Source: an uncultured Bryobacterales bacterium
GTDB lineage: Bacteria > Acidobacteriota > Terriglobia > Bryobacterales > Bryobacteraceae
Direction: 5' to 3'
DNA length: 46,414 nt
Assembly (NCBI GenBank): GCA_937959285.1
Contig: CALGAR010000022.1
Location: 1 to 46,414, forward strand
Positions 8,812 to 17,517 of the stretch are shown in pieces. Numbering within the stretch: position 1 is the first letter of the stretch; each line of letters begins with the position of its first letter. A model generated the notes under the pieces. It saw only the letters and a list, made by a program, of their open reading frames with translations, was not told where the DNA came from and did no database searches. The position numbers and the translations under genes were made by a program.

Positions 8812-9753
8812 TTAACGCGTCAGCGGGGTGACTGCGATACGGCGGAACTGTACCGCTCCGTGGTCGCCCTGCAGCGTAATCGGGCCCGGCTCCGCTTCGT
8901 AAGGATCTGTGGCCATCGCGGTCAATCCTTCGATAATGCCGCGATCAATAATCTTCTGTCCGTTCAGCGTTACAGTCACTTCCCGCCCGATTAAGCGAAC
9001 GTCGAGAGTCTGCCATTCGCCCGGAGCCTTGCTGGCGTTCACTTTCGGCACAATGCGGCTGTACAGGGCGCCGTTGCCGCCCTTGGCCGGGGGCTTTCCA
9101 TAATCGTCGAAAATCTGAACTTCATACCGCCCACGGAGCCCGACGCCGCTGTTGCTGCCTTTTTCGATCCTGTACTCCACGTGCAGGTCGAAATTCATGA
9201 ACTTCTGATGCGATGCGATGTCACCTGCTCCTTCCAGATTGGCAAGCAGCCCGTTTCGCACAACCCAACGCAACTGCCCGTTCGGCGCAACCGGCGACCA
9301 CCCGCTGAGGTCCTTGCCGTTGAAAAGTTCGATTACCTTCCCCTTCTTCCAGCGGCCGTCGTCCTTCTCGGGCAGCTCCGGCGCACGCATTCCGACCCAC
9401 TGAATCGGCGCCCTCCGATTGCCCTCGAACGTTGTGGTCCCGATCAGCTTATCCCCGGAAAGCCGCGCGCGGTAAGTAGCCTTTACGGGTTTATCGCTAA
9501 CTCCGCGATAGACTCGCTCGAACGAGAAGACCAGCTCCGAATCTTTCACCGCAATCTCGGGGATTTCATCGAGCTGGCCGCCAGGGGCGCCTACGAACTT
9601 GCCCCGAATTTGCGGTGTCCCAGCCCCCTGAACCTCGAGCCACCAGGCTCGGCCCCGAGGTTCATCGGAGACTTTGATGTCCCAGCGGCCGTTGAATTGC
9701 GAATCCGCGCCGAACGCAGATAAAGCAAAGAGTAAGGAGAGCAGGACTTTCAT
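8812..9753 (-). CDS. Secreted DUF1080 (3-keto-disaccharide hydrolase-like) protein
   Basis: The C-terminal half (about 130-313) is a DUF1080 domain, a concanavalin-like beta-sandwich seen in putative sugar-active enzymes; recognisable blocks are VIELFNGKDLSGWSPV, NFDLHVEYRI, GVGLRGRYEVQIFDDYG and EWQTLDVRLIG. The N-terminal part (about 17-115) is a small beta-rich domain. I start the gene at the ATG 9751-9753, which gives MKVLLSLLFALSAFGA, a clean signal peptide. The frame extends to a GTG at 9769-9771, but an extended -10 (TGC-TACACT, 9762-9770) covers that codon, so the shorter start is more likely. Members are often annotated as secreted glycosidases; the substrate is unknown. Confidence 0.88.
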   Translation of the reverse strand: MKVLLSLLFALSAFGADSQFNGRWDIKVSDEPRGRAWWLEVQGAGTPQIRGKFVGAPGGQLDEIPEIAVKDSELVFSFERVYRGVSDKPVKATYRARLSGDKLIGTTTFEGNRRAPIQWVGMRAPELPEKDDGRWKKGKVIELFNGKDLSGWSPVAPNGQLRWVVRNGLLANLEGAGDIASHQKFMNFDLHVEYRIEKGSNSGVGLRGRYEVQIFDDYGKPPAKGGNGALYSRIVPKVNASKAPGEWQTLDVRLIGREVTVTLNGQKIIDRGIIEGLTAMATDPYEAEPGPITLQGDHGAVQFRRIAVTPLTR

Positions 9754-9761
9754 TCGCGACG

Positions 9762-9770
9762 AGTGTAGCA
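9762..9770 (-). promoter_or_regulatory. Extended -10 promoter element of the DUF1080 gene
   Basis: On the minus strand the sequence reads TGCTACACT, an extended -10 element. It ends 8 nt before the ATG at 9753. No Shine-Dalgarno sequence lies between, so a nearly leaderless transcript is predicted. Confidence 0.45.
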
Positions 9771-9807
9771 CAGCCGCGTTGCCTGCACCCGGACGAGGAG
9801 GGCGAAG

Positions 9808-12132
9808 CTAGACTCTCAGCTCGTAGCCGCTCGACCGCAGGCCCTCGATGACTCGTGCCCGAATCTGTGCAACGTCATCCGACGACAATGTCCGGTCCGG
9901 AGCGCCGACCGTGAGGCGGAACGAAACGCTCTTATACCCCTCAGGCAGCGGGGGACCTGCGTACTTCATGAGGAATTCGACCGACACCAGGAACTCGCCC
10001 GCCAGTTGGGCCATGCGCTTCTGGATGTCGCCAGCCGGCTTCCTGGCGTCCGCAATCACTGAGAGGTCAAAAGCGCTGGTGGGGAAACGGCGTAGCGGGC
10101 GGTAACGTTTCTGCTGAGGCCGGTTGGCAAACAGGGTTGCGAGATCGATATCGAGGACTGCAGCACGCCCGGTCTCCACCATCGAGGGATGAAATTCGAA
10201 CAGGCGTCCCAGTTCGACGCCCTGCCAGCAAAGACCGGCGACACGAGCGGGATGCTCAAAAGGACGCGCTTCGACAGCGCGCACTTCTACTCCCGGCATC
10301 AGCCCTTCCGCCACCCGCTTCAGCTCAAAGAGATTTCCCACACCGTCGTTGCGGCTGTACAATGCCGCCACCAGATGCGGCACCTCCTCCGGAAGGCCGC
10401 CCTCGCGCTTGTGAATCTCGCGCCCAATCTCGAACAGGCGGAACGACTCGAAGTGCTTGCTGTTTTCGAGAAGGTTCTTCCTGATCCCAGGCAGCAGACT
10501 GGTGCGCAGAAGCGTCTGATCGGAAGCGATCGGATTGGCGATGCGCAAATGCGCGTCAACGTCGAAGCCAAACTCCGCCGCCATCTCCTCGCTGACGAAG
10601 GAATAGTTATAGACTTCCGTGAAGCCCTGCGTCGTCATGAATTCGCGGACCTGATGGTGAAACTCCCGTTCTTCATTCCGGGGTGGGACGACACTCGGAA
10701 CCATCGGCGGCGCGGGTGTGATCGAGTCGTATCCGATGATACGGCCCACTTCTTCGACCAGATCGTCCTTGATCGAGATATCCTTCGTTGCGCGCCAGCT
10801 CGGCACCGTCACGGAAAGAACACCCGGACGAACCTCGGATACACCGAATTCAAGACTCTTGAGAATACGAATCACTTCCTCGGTCTCGAGTTCGCGTCCG
10901 AGTTTTCGATAGAGCCATGCAAGCGGCAGCTCGATGGGAGGAGGCGCGGCCAGTTCGCGACCGCTGTCCGCAAGGCCTCCCACAAGGGCGATGCCGGGCG
11001 ACACGAGTTCGAGCAGCTCGACAGCCCGGGCCAGCGCCCGCACCGTATTCCCAGGATCCTGCGACTTCTCGAATCGCATGGAAGCGTCCGTGCGCAGCTT
11101 CAAGGCGGCGGAAGTCTTACGGATGCTGGCCGCGTTAAAATTCGCGCTTTCCAGGACAATGCGCGTCGTCGTATCGCTGATTGCGCTTTCCATGCCGCCG
11201 ATTACGCCGGCGAGAGCGACGGGACCGCTAGCGTCTGCAATGACGAGATTCGAAGGACCGACTTCGTACGTCTCGCCGTTCAGCGCGTACACCTGCTCGC
11301 CCGCCTTTGCCGGCCGGACAAAGATTGTGTTGCCACGGAGCTTGTCCGCGTCGAAGGCGTGCATCGGCTGAGCGAGTTCCGCCATCACGTAGTTCGTCAC
11401 GTCGACGATGTTGTTGATGGGATTCAGCCCGATCACTTCCAGGCGATGCTGCAACCAAAGCGGCGACGGCTTTACCGTAACATTCGCAAAGACGAGAGCG
11501 CTGTACCGCGGGCAAAGCTCAAAGTCTTCGATGGAAACCTTGACTGCCGCATCGTCAGCGGGCACCTTTTCCAGATTCACCGGATCGAGCAGGCGCTTCC
11601 CTGTGATGGCAGCCACCTCACGGGCCATTCCATGGTGCCCCCAAAGGTCCGGACGGTGCGTGATGCTCTTGTTGTCGATCTCGATCACACCGTCCGGGCG
11701 GCAGCGTTCCAGTTCGCCGGCCACCAGCTCGAGGATGCCCTCGTGCTCCCGATTCAGTCCGAGTTCGGCTCCGCTGGCGAGCATACCGTCGCTTTCCACG
11801 CCCGCAATGACGGCTTTCCGGATTTCGCGGCCCTGCAGTATGGCTCCTGCCGGAACGTAGGCCGTCAGGATGCCCGGGCGGCAGTTCGGCGCTCCGCAGA
11901 CTACGGTGCGCATTCCATACCGCGCGGTCTCGACGACAGCCTTCACGTTGCGAGACCCTTCAATCGGCTCTACGGAAACAATCCGCGCTTCACATACGGC
12001 GCTGAGCCAAGGGCAGGCCTCCTCGACGCCCTCGCTCTCGGCGGTTTTCATTGTGATGAGCCGGGCGAGCTCCTGCGGTGTTACATCGAGCCCAGGTACA
12101 AGCTCACGAATCCAGTTGTAGGAGAACTTCAA
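9808..12132 (-). CDS. pheT: Phenylalanyl-tRNA synthetase beta subunit
   Basis: The 774-residue beta subunit pairs with PheS as an alpha2-beta2 enzyme charging tRNA-Phe. It opens with the canonical MKFSYNWIREL, has the tRNA-binding OB-fold (about 40-150), the B3/B4 editing domain (about 200-390), B5 (about 400-480) and the C-terminal anticodon-binding FDX-ACB domain (RRFPTSAFDLSVIAD to the end). The start codon is TTG (12130-12132), supported by the conserved N-terminus and by a GAGGTG ribosome binding site that overlaps the pheS stop 13 bp upstream. Confidence 0.97.
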   Translation of the reverse strand: MKFSYNWIRELVPGLDVTPQELARLITMKTAESEGVEEACPWLSAVCEARIVSVEPIEGSRNVKAVVETARYGMRTVVCGAPNCRPGILTAYVPAGAILQGREIRKAVIAGVESDGMLASGAELGLNREHEGILELVAGELERCRPDGVIEIDNKSITHRPDLWGHHGMAREVAAITGKRLLDPVNLEKVPADDAAVKVSIEDFELCPRYSALVFANVTVKPSPLWLQHRLEVIGLNPINNIVDVTNYVMAELAQPMHAFDADKLRGNTIFVRPAKAGEQVYALNGETYEVGPSNLVIADASGPVALAGVIGGMESAISDTTTRIVLESANFNAASIRKTSAALKLRTDASMRFEKSQDPGNTVRALARAVELLELVSPGIALVGGLADSGRELAAPPPIELPLAWLYRKLGRELETEEVIRILKSLEFGVSEVRPGVLSVTVPSWRATKDISIKDDLVEEVGRIIGYDSITPAPPMVPSVVPPRNEEREFHHQVREFMTTQGFTEVYNYSFVSEEMAAEFGFDVDAHLRIANPIASDQTLLRTSLLPGIRKNLLENSKHFESFRLFEIGREIHKREGGLPEEVPHLVAALYSRNDGVGNLFELKRVAEGLMPGVEVRAVEARPFEHPARVAGLCWQGVELGRLFEFHPSMVETGRAAVLDIDLATLFANRPQQKRYRPLRRFPTSAFDLSVIADARKPAGDIQKRMAQLAGEFLVSVEFLMKYAGPPLPEGYKSVSFRLTVGAPDRTLSSDDVAQIRARVIEGLRSSGYELRV

Positions 12133-12145
12133 GGGACGAACACCT

Positions 12146-13168
12146 CTAGAACTGTGTCAGGAACCGCAGATCACCGCTCTGCAGCAAGCGGATATCATCG
12201 ATGCCGTATCGCATCATGACGAGCCGCGTGAGTCCGAGGCCGAACGCAAATCCGTTCCACTCCTCGGGGTCGATGCCGCTCATCCGCAGCACGTTTGGAT
12301 GCACCAGTCCACATGGGAGGAGCTCCACCCAGCCGCCGTACTTGCATACCGGGCAGCCGGTGCCGCCACAAATCAGGCACTGGATGTCCAGCTCGAAGCC
12401 AGGCTCGACGAATGGAAAGTATCCGGGCCGCAGGCGCACCGTGACTTCCCTCCGGAAGATGGCGCTGAGCAGCGTCTTCATGAAGTAGATGAGGTGTGCT
12501 ACAGATACCTCCCGGTCGATCATCATCCCTTCGAGCTGATAGAACGTGTGCTCGTGGGAGGCATCCACTTCCTCGTTCCGGAAGACGCGGCCGGGCGCGA
12601 TCATCCGCAGCGGCGGGCCGAGCTTTTCCATGCCACGCACCTGAACGGGCGACGTGTGGGTCCGCAGCAGGTGCCCGTCCGTCAGCCAAAAGGTATCCTG
12701 CATGTCGCGGGCGGGGTGAGTCGGCGGGATATTCAACGCGTCAAAGTTGTGCCACTCCGTCTCGACTTCCGGGCCGTCCAGTACCGTGAAGCCGAGCGAC
12801 ACGAACAGCTCCTCGATCTCGCGCTGAATTTGGGTGACCGGATGGAGGCTCCCGGGACGAGGCGCGGGCGCCGGCTCCGTCAGGTCGACCCACTCGGACT
12901 CCAGCCGCGCCTGCAGCGCCATCGCGTCAAACTCCGCCTTACGGCGATCCAGCGCCTGCTCCAGCGTCTGTTTCGCCGCGTTCAGCAGTTTTCCGACACG
13001 GGCACGCTCCTCCGGCGCGAGCTTCCCCATGTCCTTGCTGATCTGGGCAAGCGCACCCTTCCGTCCAAGGACTTCGATCCGAACAGGTTCAAGCTGGTCC
13101 GGGCTAGTGGCCGCGTTGATACGCGCGAGGGCGGAGGCCTCCAGTTCAGATAGCGTGGATTCCAGCAT
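12146..13168 (-). CDS. pheS: Phenylalanyl-tRNA synthetase alpha subunit
   Basis: The 340-residue catalytic subunit is of usual length. An N-terminal coiled coil (about 1-90) binds tRNA. Class II motif 2 is seen in RVFRNEEVDASHEHTFYQLE and motif 3 in FAFGLGLTRLVMMRYGIDD. HPARDMQDTFWL is the family signature. A cysteine cluster CLICGGTGCPVCKYGGW sits at about 264-280. The start is ATG 13166-13168. No ribosome binding site is seen; a -10-like TAGAAT lies 14 nt upstream. The pheT gene follows after 13 bp. Confidence 0.97.
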   Translation of the reverse strand: MLESTLSELEASALARINAATSPDQLEPVRIEVLGRKGALAQISKDMGKLAPEERARVGKLLNAAKQTLEQALDRRKAEFDAMALQARLESEWVDLTEPAPAPRPGSLHPVTQIQREIEELFVSLGFTVLDGPEVETEWHNFDALNIPPTHPARDMQDTFWLTDGHLLRTHTSPVQVRGMEKLGPPLRMIAPGRVFRNEEVDASHEHTFYQLEGMMIDREVSVAHLIYFMKTLLSAIFRREVTVRLRPGYFPFVEPGFELDIQCLICGGTGCPVCKYGGWVELLPCGLVHPNVLRMSGIDPEEWNGFAFGLGLTRLVMMRYGIDDIRLLQSGDLRFLTQF

Positions 13169-13182
13169 GCAGGTGAACTCTT

Positions 13183-13188
13183 ATTCTA
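13183..13188 (-). promoter_or_regulatory. -10 element upstream of pheS
   Basis: TAGAAT on the minus strand ends 14 nt before the pheS ATG. The -35 region is weak by eye. The implied 5' leader is only a few nucleotides and lacks a Shine-Dalgarno sequence, so no attenuator or T-box-like leader can be present between this site and the gene. Confidence 0.4.
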
Positions 13189-13251
13189 GCCGCCGGCTGC
13201 CCCGCAGCGCATTATTTCGGACAGCGCCGTTGGGGCGGCCAGCCAGAATGC

Positions 13252-13728
13252 CTAGGGCTGCGCGGCTCCGGCACCGGCGAAGAATACGGGCTCCTTGGAG
13301 AGTTCCAGGTTCAAATGATTCAGGTAGAACAGCAGGATCGAATCCTTGTACTTGCCCTGGAAGTGCTGAAACGCTCTTTCCTGCCAGCCCTCCGTCAGGT
13401 ACTGCGAGGCATCCAGATCCTTTGCGAAGAAGCCGTCCTCGTGCGGGATGCCAAGAAAGTTCAGCACGTCAATGATCATGTCCAGGTGAGACACCAGAAT
13501 GGCCTGAGAGAGGTCAATCGCCAGATCGTTATCGCCCTCCTCCAGACGCGACCAAAGGCGGGGAGCCACCTTTCGCAGGGTCTCCGAGTTGAGCTTGTTG
13601 AGGTGCGCCCGCACCTTAATCCGGTCGTAAAGCTGATACGTCTTCAGCTTGCCCATCGAAACCGAGCGAAGTAGGTCACGGAAAGGCTCCTCTCCAAGTC
13701 GGAGGAATATATCCGAAAGCTGCATCAT
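13252..13728 (-). CDS. Conserved hypothetical protein
   Basis: I do not recognise a named domain. The protein is about 158 residues, soluble and rich in helix-forming residues, with no signal peptide or membrane segment. Notable blocks are FRDLLRSVSMGKLKTYQLYD, HLNKLNSETLRKVAPRLWSR and LDMIIDVLNFLGIPHEDGFF. The pattern resembles a protein I associate with acidobacterial genomes, without known function. The frame extends upstream to a TTG (13755), but two consecutive ATGs (13726-13728 and 13723-13725) are more plausible. It lies between pheS and a GNAT gene on the same strand. Confidence 0.7.
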   Translation of the reverse strand: MMQLSDIFLRLGEEPFRDLLRSVSMGKLKTYQLYDRIKVRAHLNKLNSETLRKVAPRLWSRLEEGDNDLAIDLSQAILVSHLDMIIDVLNFLGIPHEDGFFAKDLDASQYLTEGWQERAFQHFQGKYKDSILLFYLNHLNLELSKEPVFFAGAGAAQP

Positions 13729-13806
13729 CTGCCAGCGTAGCGGAGGGAAAGCCAAGGGGCAAGAAGGCAGCTCAAACTCCGAACCGCCTCCGTTGCCGCT
13801 TCTGAT

Positions 13807-14598
13807 TCACATACTGACGTATATCGAAAATTTTGTTACCGTCCTGAATCCCATTCGCTCATACAAACGCAGACCGGCTGGCGTAGACTGGAGTACGATG
13901 CGTTCCAGGCCGATCGTCGAGCGAACCTGGTCGTAGATGTTGCGCATCAGAGCTTCCGCATAGCCGCGCCGCCGGTAAAGCGGCAGCGTGCCGACCGAGT
14001 AGAAGCCAACGACCTCCTTGCTAATCGTAATGGCCGACGTGCAGACCGGATGGGAATCCGCAAAGCCCACGTAGCCGATCAGATCATCTTCCCGCCAGCC
14101 TCGTTCGGACTCGTAGATCTGCTGGGTCGCAGGAAACGGTAAGTCGAAGGCGATTGCCGTGATGTGGGCAAAGGCAGCACGCGTAGCGGCGTCGTTTGTC
14201 TGGCGGCACTCAATCTTCGGAAGCGGACGAACAGGCGGGCGTAAGCCGTCCGCCAGCATGCCCGGAACTGTGAGCACACGCCGGAGCCCGCGGCGAGCGA
14301 AGCAATCGTTAGCCACACGCCGAAGCGGGGGCGCCAGGAGATCCTCGCAGACCCAATAAGACCAGCGGCAGTGACGCTGGGAGAAATGAACGGCGGGAAT
14401 AGCAATCCGGCGGTCCAGCTCATTGCGTTCCGCGACCGGGCTGGTGAGCATCGCCGGGTTAAACATCGCAAAGTCCATCCCGGAGGTCACGATCTCCACG
14501 CCGCCGATCTCCCGAACTTCCGCCCGCTCCGACGTAGTCCCATAGAAACGCATCGCCCGGCGAAGGTTTTCCTCTACGAGCAGGTAGGGCGCTGTCAC
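13807..14598 (-). CDS. GNAT-family N-acetyltransferase
   Basis: The 263-residue protein ends in a GNAT domain (about 130-263). The acetyl-CoA pyrophosphate-binding motif is LYRRRGYAEALM, preceded by a beta-strand VVGFYSVGTLP and followed by the usual GLRLYERMGFRTV. The N-terminal half (about 1-125) is a second, diverged acyltransferase-like region with a WSYWVCEDLL segment. The substrate is unknown. The start is GTG 14596-14598, with a purine-rich stretch upstream. The gene follows priA by 27 bp on the same strand. Confidence 0.82.
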   Translation of the reverse strand: MTAPYLLVEENLRRAMRFYGTTSERAEVREIGGVEIVTSGMDFAMFNPAMLTSPVAERNELDRRIAIPAVHFSQRHCRWSYWVCEDLLAPPLRRVANDCFARRGLRRVLTVPGMLADGLRPPVRPLPKIECRQTNDAATRAAFAHITAIAFDLPFPATQQIYESERGWREDDLIGYVGFADSHPVCTSAITISKEVVGFYSVGTLPLYRRRGYAEALMRNIYDQVRSTIGLERIVLQSTPAGLRLYERMGFRTVTKFSIYVSM

Positions 14599-14625
14599 GC
14601 CTTCATTCTCTCTCAGGCTCTACCC

Positions 14626-17049
14626 TTAAAGCAGGCTGAGGGGATCGACGTCGATCACAAGCGCGGTGGCAGGCCAGCGGTTTCGTACGGCGTACTGGCG
14701 CAGCCCCTGAAGGATTTCGTTGAGGATTTTGCGGCTGCCGCTCTTGATCAGCAACTGGTACCGGAACTCGTTCTTGAGCCGTGGAACCGGCGCCTCGGCA
14801 GGCCCCAGAACTTTGACCTGCTCCTTCGGCTGGTCAAGGAGCCGGCCGATTTCCGTGCTCATGCGTAGGGCGTCCTCCTGCTTCTCACTCCGCACAAGGA
14901 CGTTCGCCAAGGCACTGAACGGCGGGTACCGCATCATGCGCCGGAATTGCAGCTCCTTCTCGTAGAACAGCTGATAATCCTGAGCAGCGGCAAGCCGGAT
15001 GGCGTAGTGATCGGGGTTAATGGTCTGGATAATCACGGTGCCGGGCAAATGTCCCCGCCCCGCTCTCCCCGCCACCTGCATCAGAATCTGAAACGTTCGT
15101 TCGGCAGCGCGAAAATCAGGCATACCGAGCCCGATATCCGCAGACACGACACCCACCAGCGTGACATTCGGAATGTCATGTCCCTTGGCGATCATCTGCG
15201 TGCCGACCAGGATGTCGAAGTTCCCTTCCCGGAACCCTCCGAGCACGGTCTCGTAGTCACGCTTGCCATTCACGGTATCCCGGTCCAGCCGCGCGATTCG
15301 TGCATCGGGGAATTCGCGATGGAGCTCTTCTTCCACCTTCTCGGAGCCGGTTCCGAGAAAGTAGATGTGCTCACTGGCGCATTTCGGACACGCGGTTGGA
15401 ACCCGCTCCGCATAGCCGCAGTAGTGGCAGAGCATTCTCCGATCACGCTTGTGGTACGTCAGGGTAACCGAGCAGTTGACGCACTGCACCCGCTCACCGC
15501 AAGCCCGGCACGCCACAAAGCTCGAAAAGCCCCGGCGGTTCAGAAGGAGCATTGTCTGTTCCCCGCTTTCCAGGCGCTCCCGGATCGCTTCCAGCAGACG
15601 GCGTGAGAAGATGGCTTGCTGGCGCGTTTCCAGAAATTCCACGCGCATATCGACAAGCTCGACCTTCGGCAGCGGCCGCTGCTCGATCCGCTCCGGCAGC
15701 TCCAGCAGCCGGTATTTCCCCTTCTCGACGTTGTAACGGCTCTCCAGACTCGGCGTTGCCGAGCCAAGCACAACACAAGCACCCGCCGCCTGAGCCCGCA
15801 TGATCGCCACGTCGCGGCCGTGGTAACGCGGTACCTCCTCCTGCTTGTAGCTGCCGTCGTGCTCCTCATCCACGAGGATCAACCCCAGATTGCGGACGGG
15901 CGCGAAGACGCTCGACCGCGTGCCCACAACCACTGTCGCCGCCCCAGTCTGGATGCGTCTCCATTGATCCGCTCTTTCTGCATCGCTGAAGGCGGAGTGC
16001 AGCATCGCCACCCGATCGCCGAAGCGTTGGAAGAACTGCGAAGCGACCGCCGGTGTGAGCGCAATTTCGGGCACCAGTAGCAGTGCGCCACGGCCGAGAC
16101 GCAGAGCTTCTTCGATTGACCGCAGGTAGACTTCCGTCTTCCCGGATCCGGTGACGCCTCTGAGCAGGAACGGAGTAAACTGCCGCGATTCAAGAGCCGC
16201 CTTAATGTTGTCGAACGCCGCCTGCTGGAACGAATTCAACACGTGCCGCGGACGGGGCCGGTCGCCGGAAGGTATCAGCGGTTCGGACCGGAGGGAGACG
16301 AGATTCCGCCTGGCAAGAGACCGCGCAGCCGCGCTCGACCCGGGGAGTAGGTTTTCCACATGCTGCAGATTGTGCGCTCCCGGATGCAGCTCGAGATAGG
16401 CGATCAGCTCCCGCTCCGCCTTCGTCAGCTTGGCGTCCGGACGCCGGATGAATTCAACGCGCAGGCGAGCCGCTGGCGCTCGCAACGGATCACGCTCCGC
16501 CCGGTCTTCCTCAACTTCCACCATCCCCTTCTTTTCGAGGGATTTCAGAATTTGCGGGGCCCGGGGCACTTTCTTTGTCAGATAGGAGGCCGACAGCGGA
16601 CGCGCTTCCAGCATCCGGAGCACTTCCAGAGTCGGGTCGCCGCCCGGATCGCCGAGCAGGAGCTGCCGCGCCGCGTCCCGGCCGGAGGGCGTGAGGCTGT
16701 AAACCTTCGTGCGCCGGATCTCGCCGGCCAGCGGCATCATCCCCCGCAGCACTTCTCCCAAAGGGGCACAGTAGTAGCCCGCGATCCAGCAGGCAAGCGA
16801 AAGAAGGGATTCATCGAGTACCGGCTCTTCGTCAAGCAGCCGGAGCGCGTCCTTGGGTGGAACCTCCGGAGACTCCGAGTGTACCCGCAAGATCACCCCG
16901 GTAAGCTTTCGCGAGCCGAACGGAACCAGCATCCGGCAGCCGCGCTTCGCCCGGTGCCGCAAGGTCTCCGGCAAACGGTACGTAAACGGTCGGTCGAGCG
17001 GAACGGGAAGGCTGACGTCGCAGTATTGCGGGCTCTCTGTCTCACCCAT
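14626..17049 (-). CDS. priA: Primosomal protein N' (replication restart helicase)
   Basis: The 807-residue superfamily 2 helicase reloads the replisome at stalled forks. The N-terminal 3'-DNA-binding domain begins YCDVSLPVPLDRPFTYRLPE. Walker A is GVTGSGKTEVYL and Walker B is LILVDEEHD. Eight cysteines of the two zinc sites are visible in CRACGERVQCVNC and CHYCGYAERVPTACPKC. The C-terminal motif VAGRAGRGHLPG follows. The open frame extends to 17523, but those extra 158 residues are antisense to a clear secreted-protein gene and unlike PriA. The ATG 17047-17049, with GGAGAG just upstream, gives the family's usual length. Confidence 0.95.
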   Translation of the reverse strand: MGETESPQYCDVSLPVPLDRPFTYRLPETLRHRAKRGCRMLVPFGSRKLTGVILRVHSESPEVPPKDALRLLDEEPVLDESLLSLACWIAGYYCAPLGEVLRGMMPLAGEIRRTKVYSLTPSGRDAARQLLLGDPGGDPTLEVLRMLEARPLSASYLTKKVPRAPQILKSLEKKGMVEVEEDRAERDPLRAPAARLRVEFIRRPDAKLTKAERELIAYLELHPGAHNLQHVENLLPGSSAAARSLARRNLVSLRSEPLIPSGDRPRPRHVLNSFQQAAFDNIKAALESRQFTPFLLRGVTGSGKTEVYLRSIEEALRLGRGALLLVPEIALTPAVASQFFQRFGDRVAMLHSAFSDAERADQWRRIQTGAATVVVGTRSSVFAPVRNLGLILVDEEHDGSYKQEEVPRYHGRDVAIMRAQAAGACVVLGSATPSLESRYNVEKGKYRLLELPERIEQRPLPKVELVDMRVEFLETRQQAIFSRRLLEAIRERLESGEQTMLLLNRRGFSSFVACRACGERVQCVNCSVTLTYHKRDRRMLCHYCGYAERVPTACPKCASEHIYFLGTGSEKVEEELHREFPDARIARLDRDTVNGKRDYETVLGGFREGNFDILVGTQMIAKGHDIPNVTLVGVVSADIGLGMPDFRAAERTFQILMQVAGRAGRGHLPGTVIIQTINPDHYAIRLAAAQDYQLFYEKELQFRRMMRYPPFSALANVLVRSEKQEDALRMSTEIGRLLDQPKEQVKVLGPAEAPVPRLKNEFRYQLLIKSGSRKILNEILQGLRQYAVRNRWPATALVIDVDPLSLL

Positions 17050-17127
17050 GCGTGACTCTCCGCGCAGCTTCAAGCAACACTCGTCCGCAGTCCCTCCGTG
17101 CTTCCATGTTAGGAGATAATCAACAGC

Positions 17128-17517
17128 ATGCGATTTGCCATCATCGCTTTGTCGGCCCTCGTGCTTGCCGTGTCCCTCTTTTCCGCTGAAATCGACGGCA
17201 AGTGGACACTCGAGACCAAGCTGCCCGGACGCGACGGCGGCGAAGGCAGGACCGTATCCCAAGTCCTGAACCTGAAAGCCGAAGGAACGGCGCTGACGGG
17301 CTCCGTCACGACGAGCATCGCGGGGCGTGAGCAGTCCATCGAGATCAAAGACGGCAAGATCGAGGGTAACAAGTTCTCTTTCACGGTCGTCAATCGAACA
17401 CGCCGGGGAGACATCACAACGAAATGGGAAGGGACAGTCGAAGGGGACGAGTTGAAGGGAACGCGTTCCAGCTGGACCGGTCAGCAGTCCGTGCCCTTTA
17501 CAGCGAAGCGCCAGTAG
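17128..17517 (+). CDS. Small secreted beta-rich protein of unknown function
   Basis: The 129-residue protein has a signal peptide (about 1-19, MRFAIIALSALVLAVSLFSA). A single beta-barrel-like repeat of strands follows: IDGKWTLETKLPGRDGG, then alternating LNLKAEGTALTGSV, IEIKDGKIEGNKFSFTVV and KWEGTVEGDELKGTRS. This pattern of short strands ending in G-x-x-L/F-T/S-G resembles the small lipocalin-like domains that often precede DUF1080 in related secreted proteins, including the N-terminus of the DUF1080 protein in this window. An AGGAGA ribosome binding site precedes the ATG. The gene is divergent from priA. Confidence 0.8.
   Translation: MRFAIIALSALVLAVSLFSAEIDGKWTLETKLPGRDGGEGRTVSQVLNLKAEGTALTGSVTTSIAGREQSIEIKDGKIEGNKFSFTVVNRTRRGDITTKWEGTVEGDELKGTRSSWTGQQSVPFTAKRQ

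Noticed and set aside
8812..8830. Possible shared terminator between the cyclophilin and DUF1080 genes
   Set aside because: Only 3 bp separate the stop codons and no hairpin with a T-run is visible.
10189..12219. Plus-strand frame of 676 codons
   Set aside because: It is the mirror frame of pheT, rich in Arg and His, a common artefact of high GC at third codon positions.
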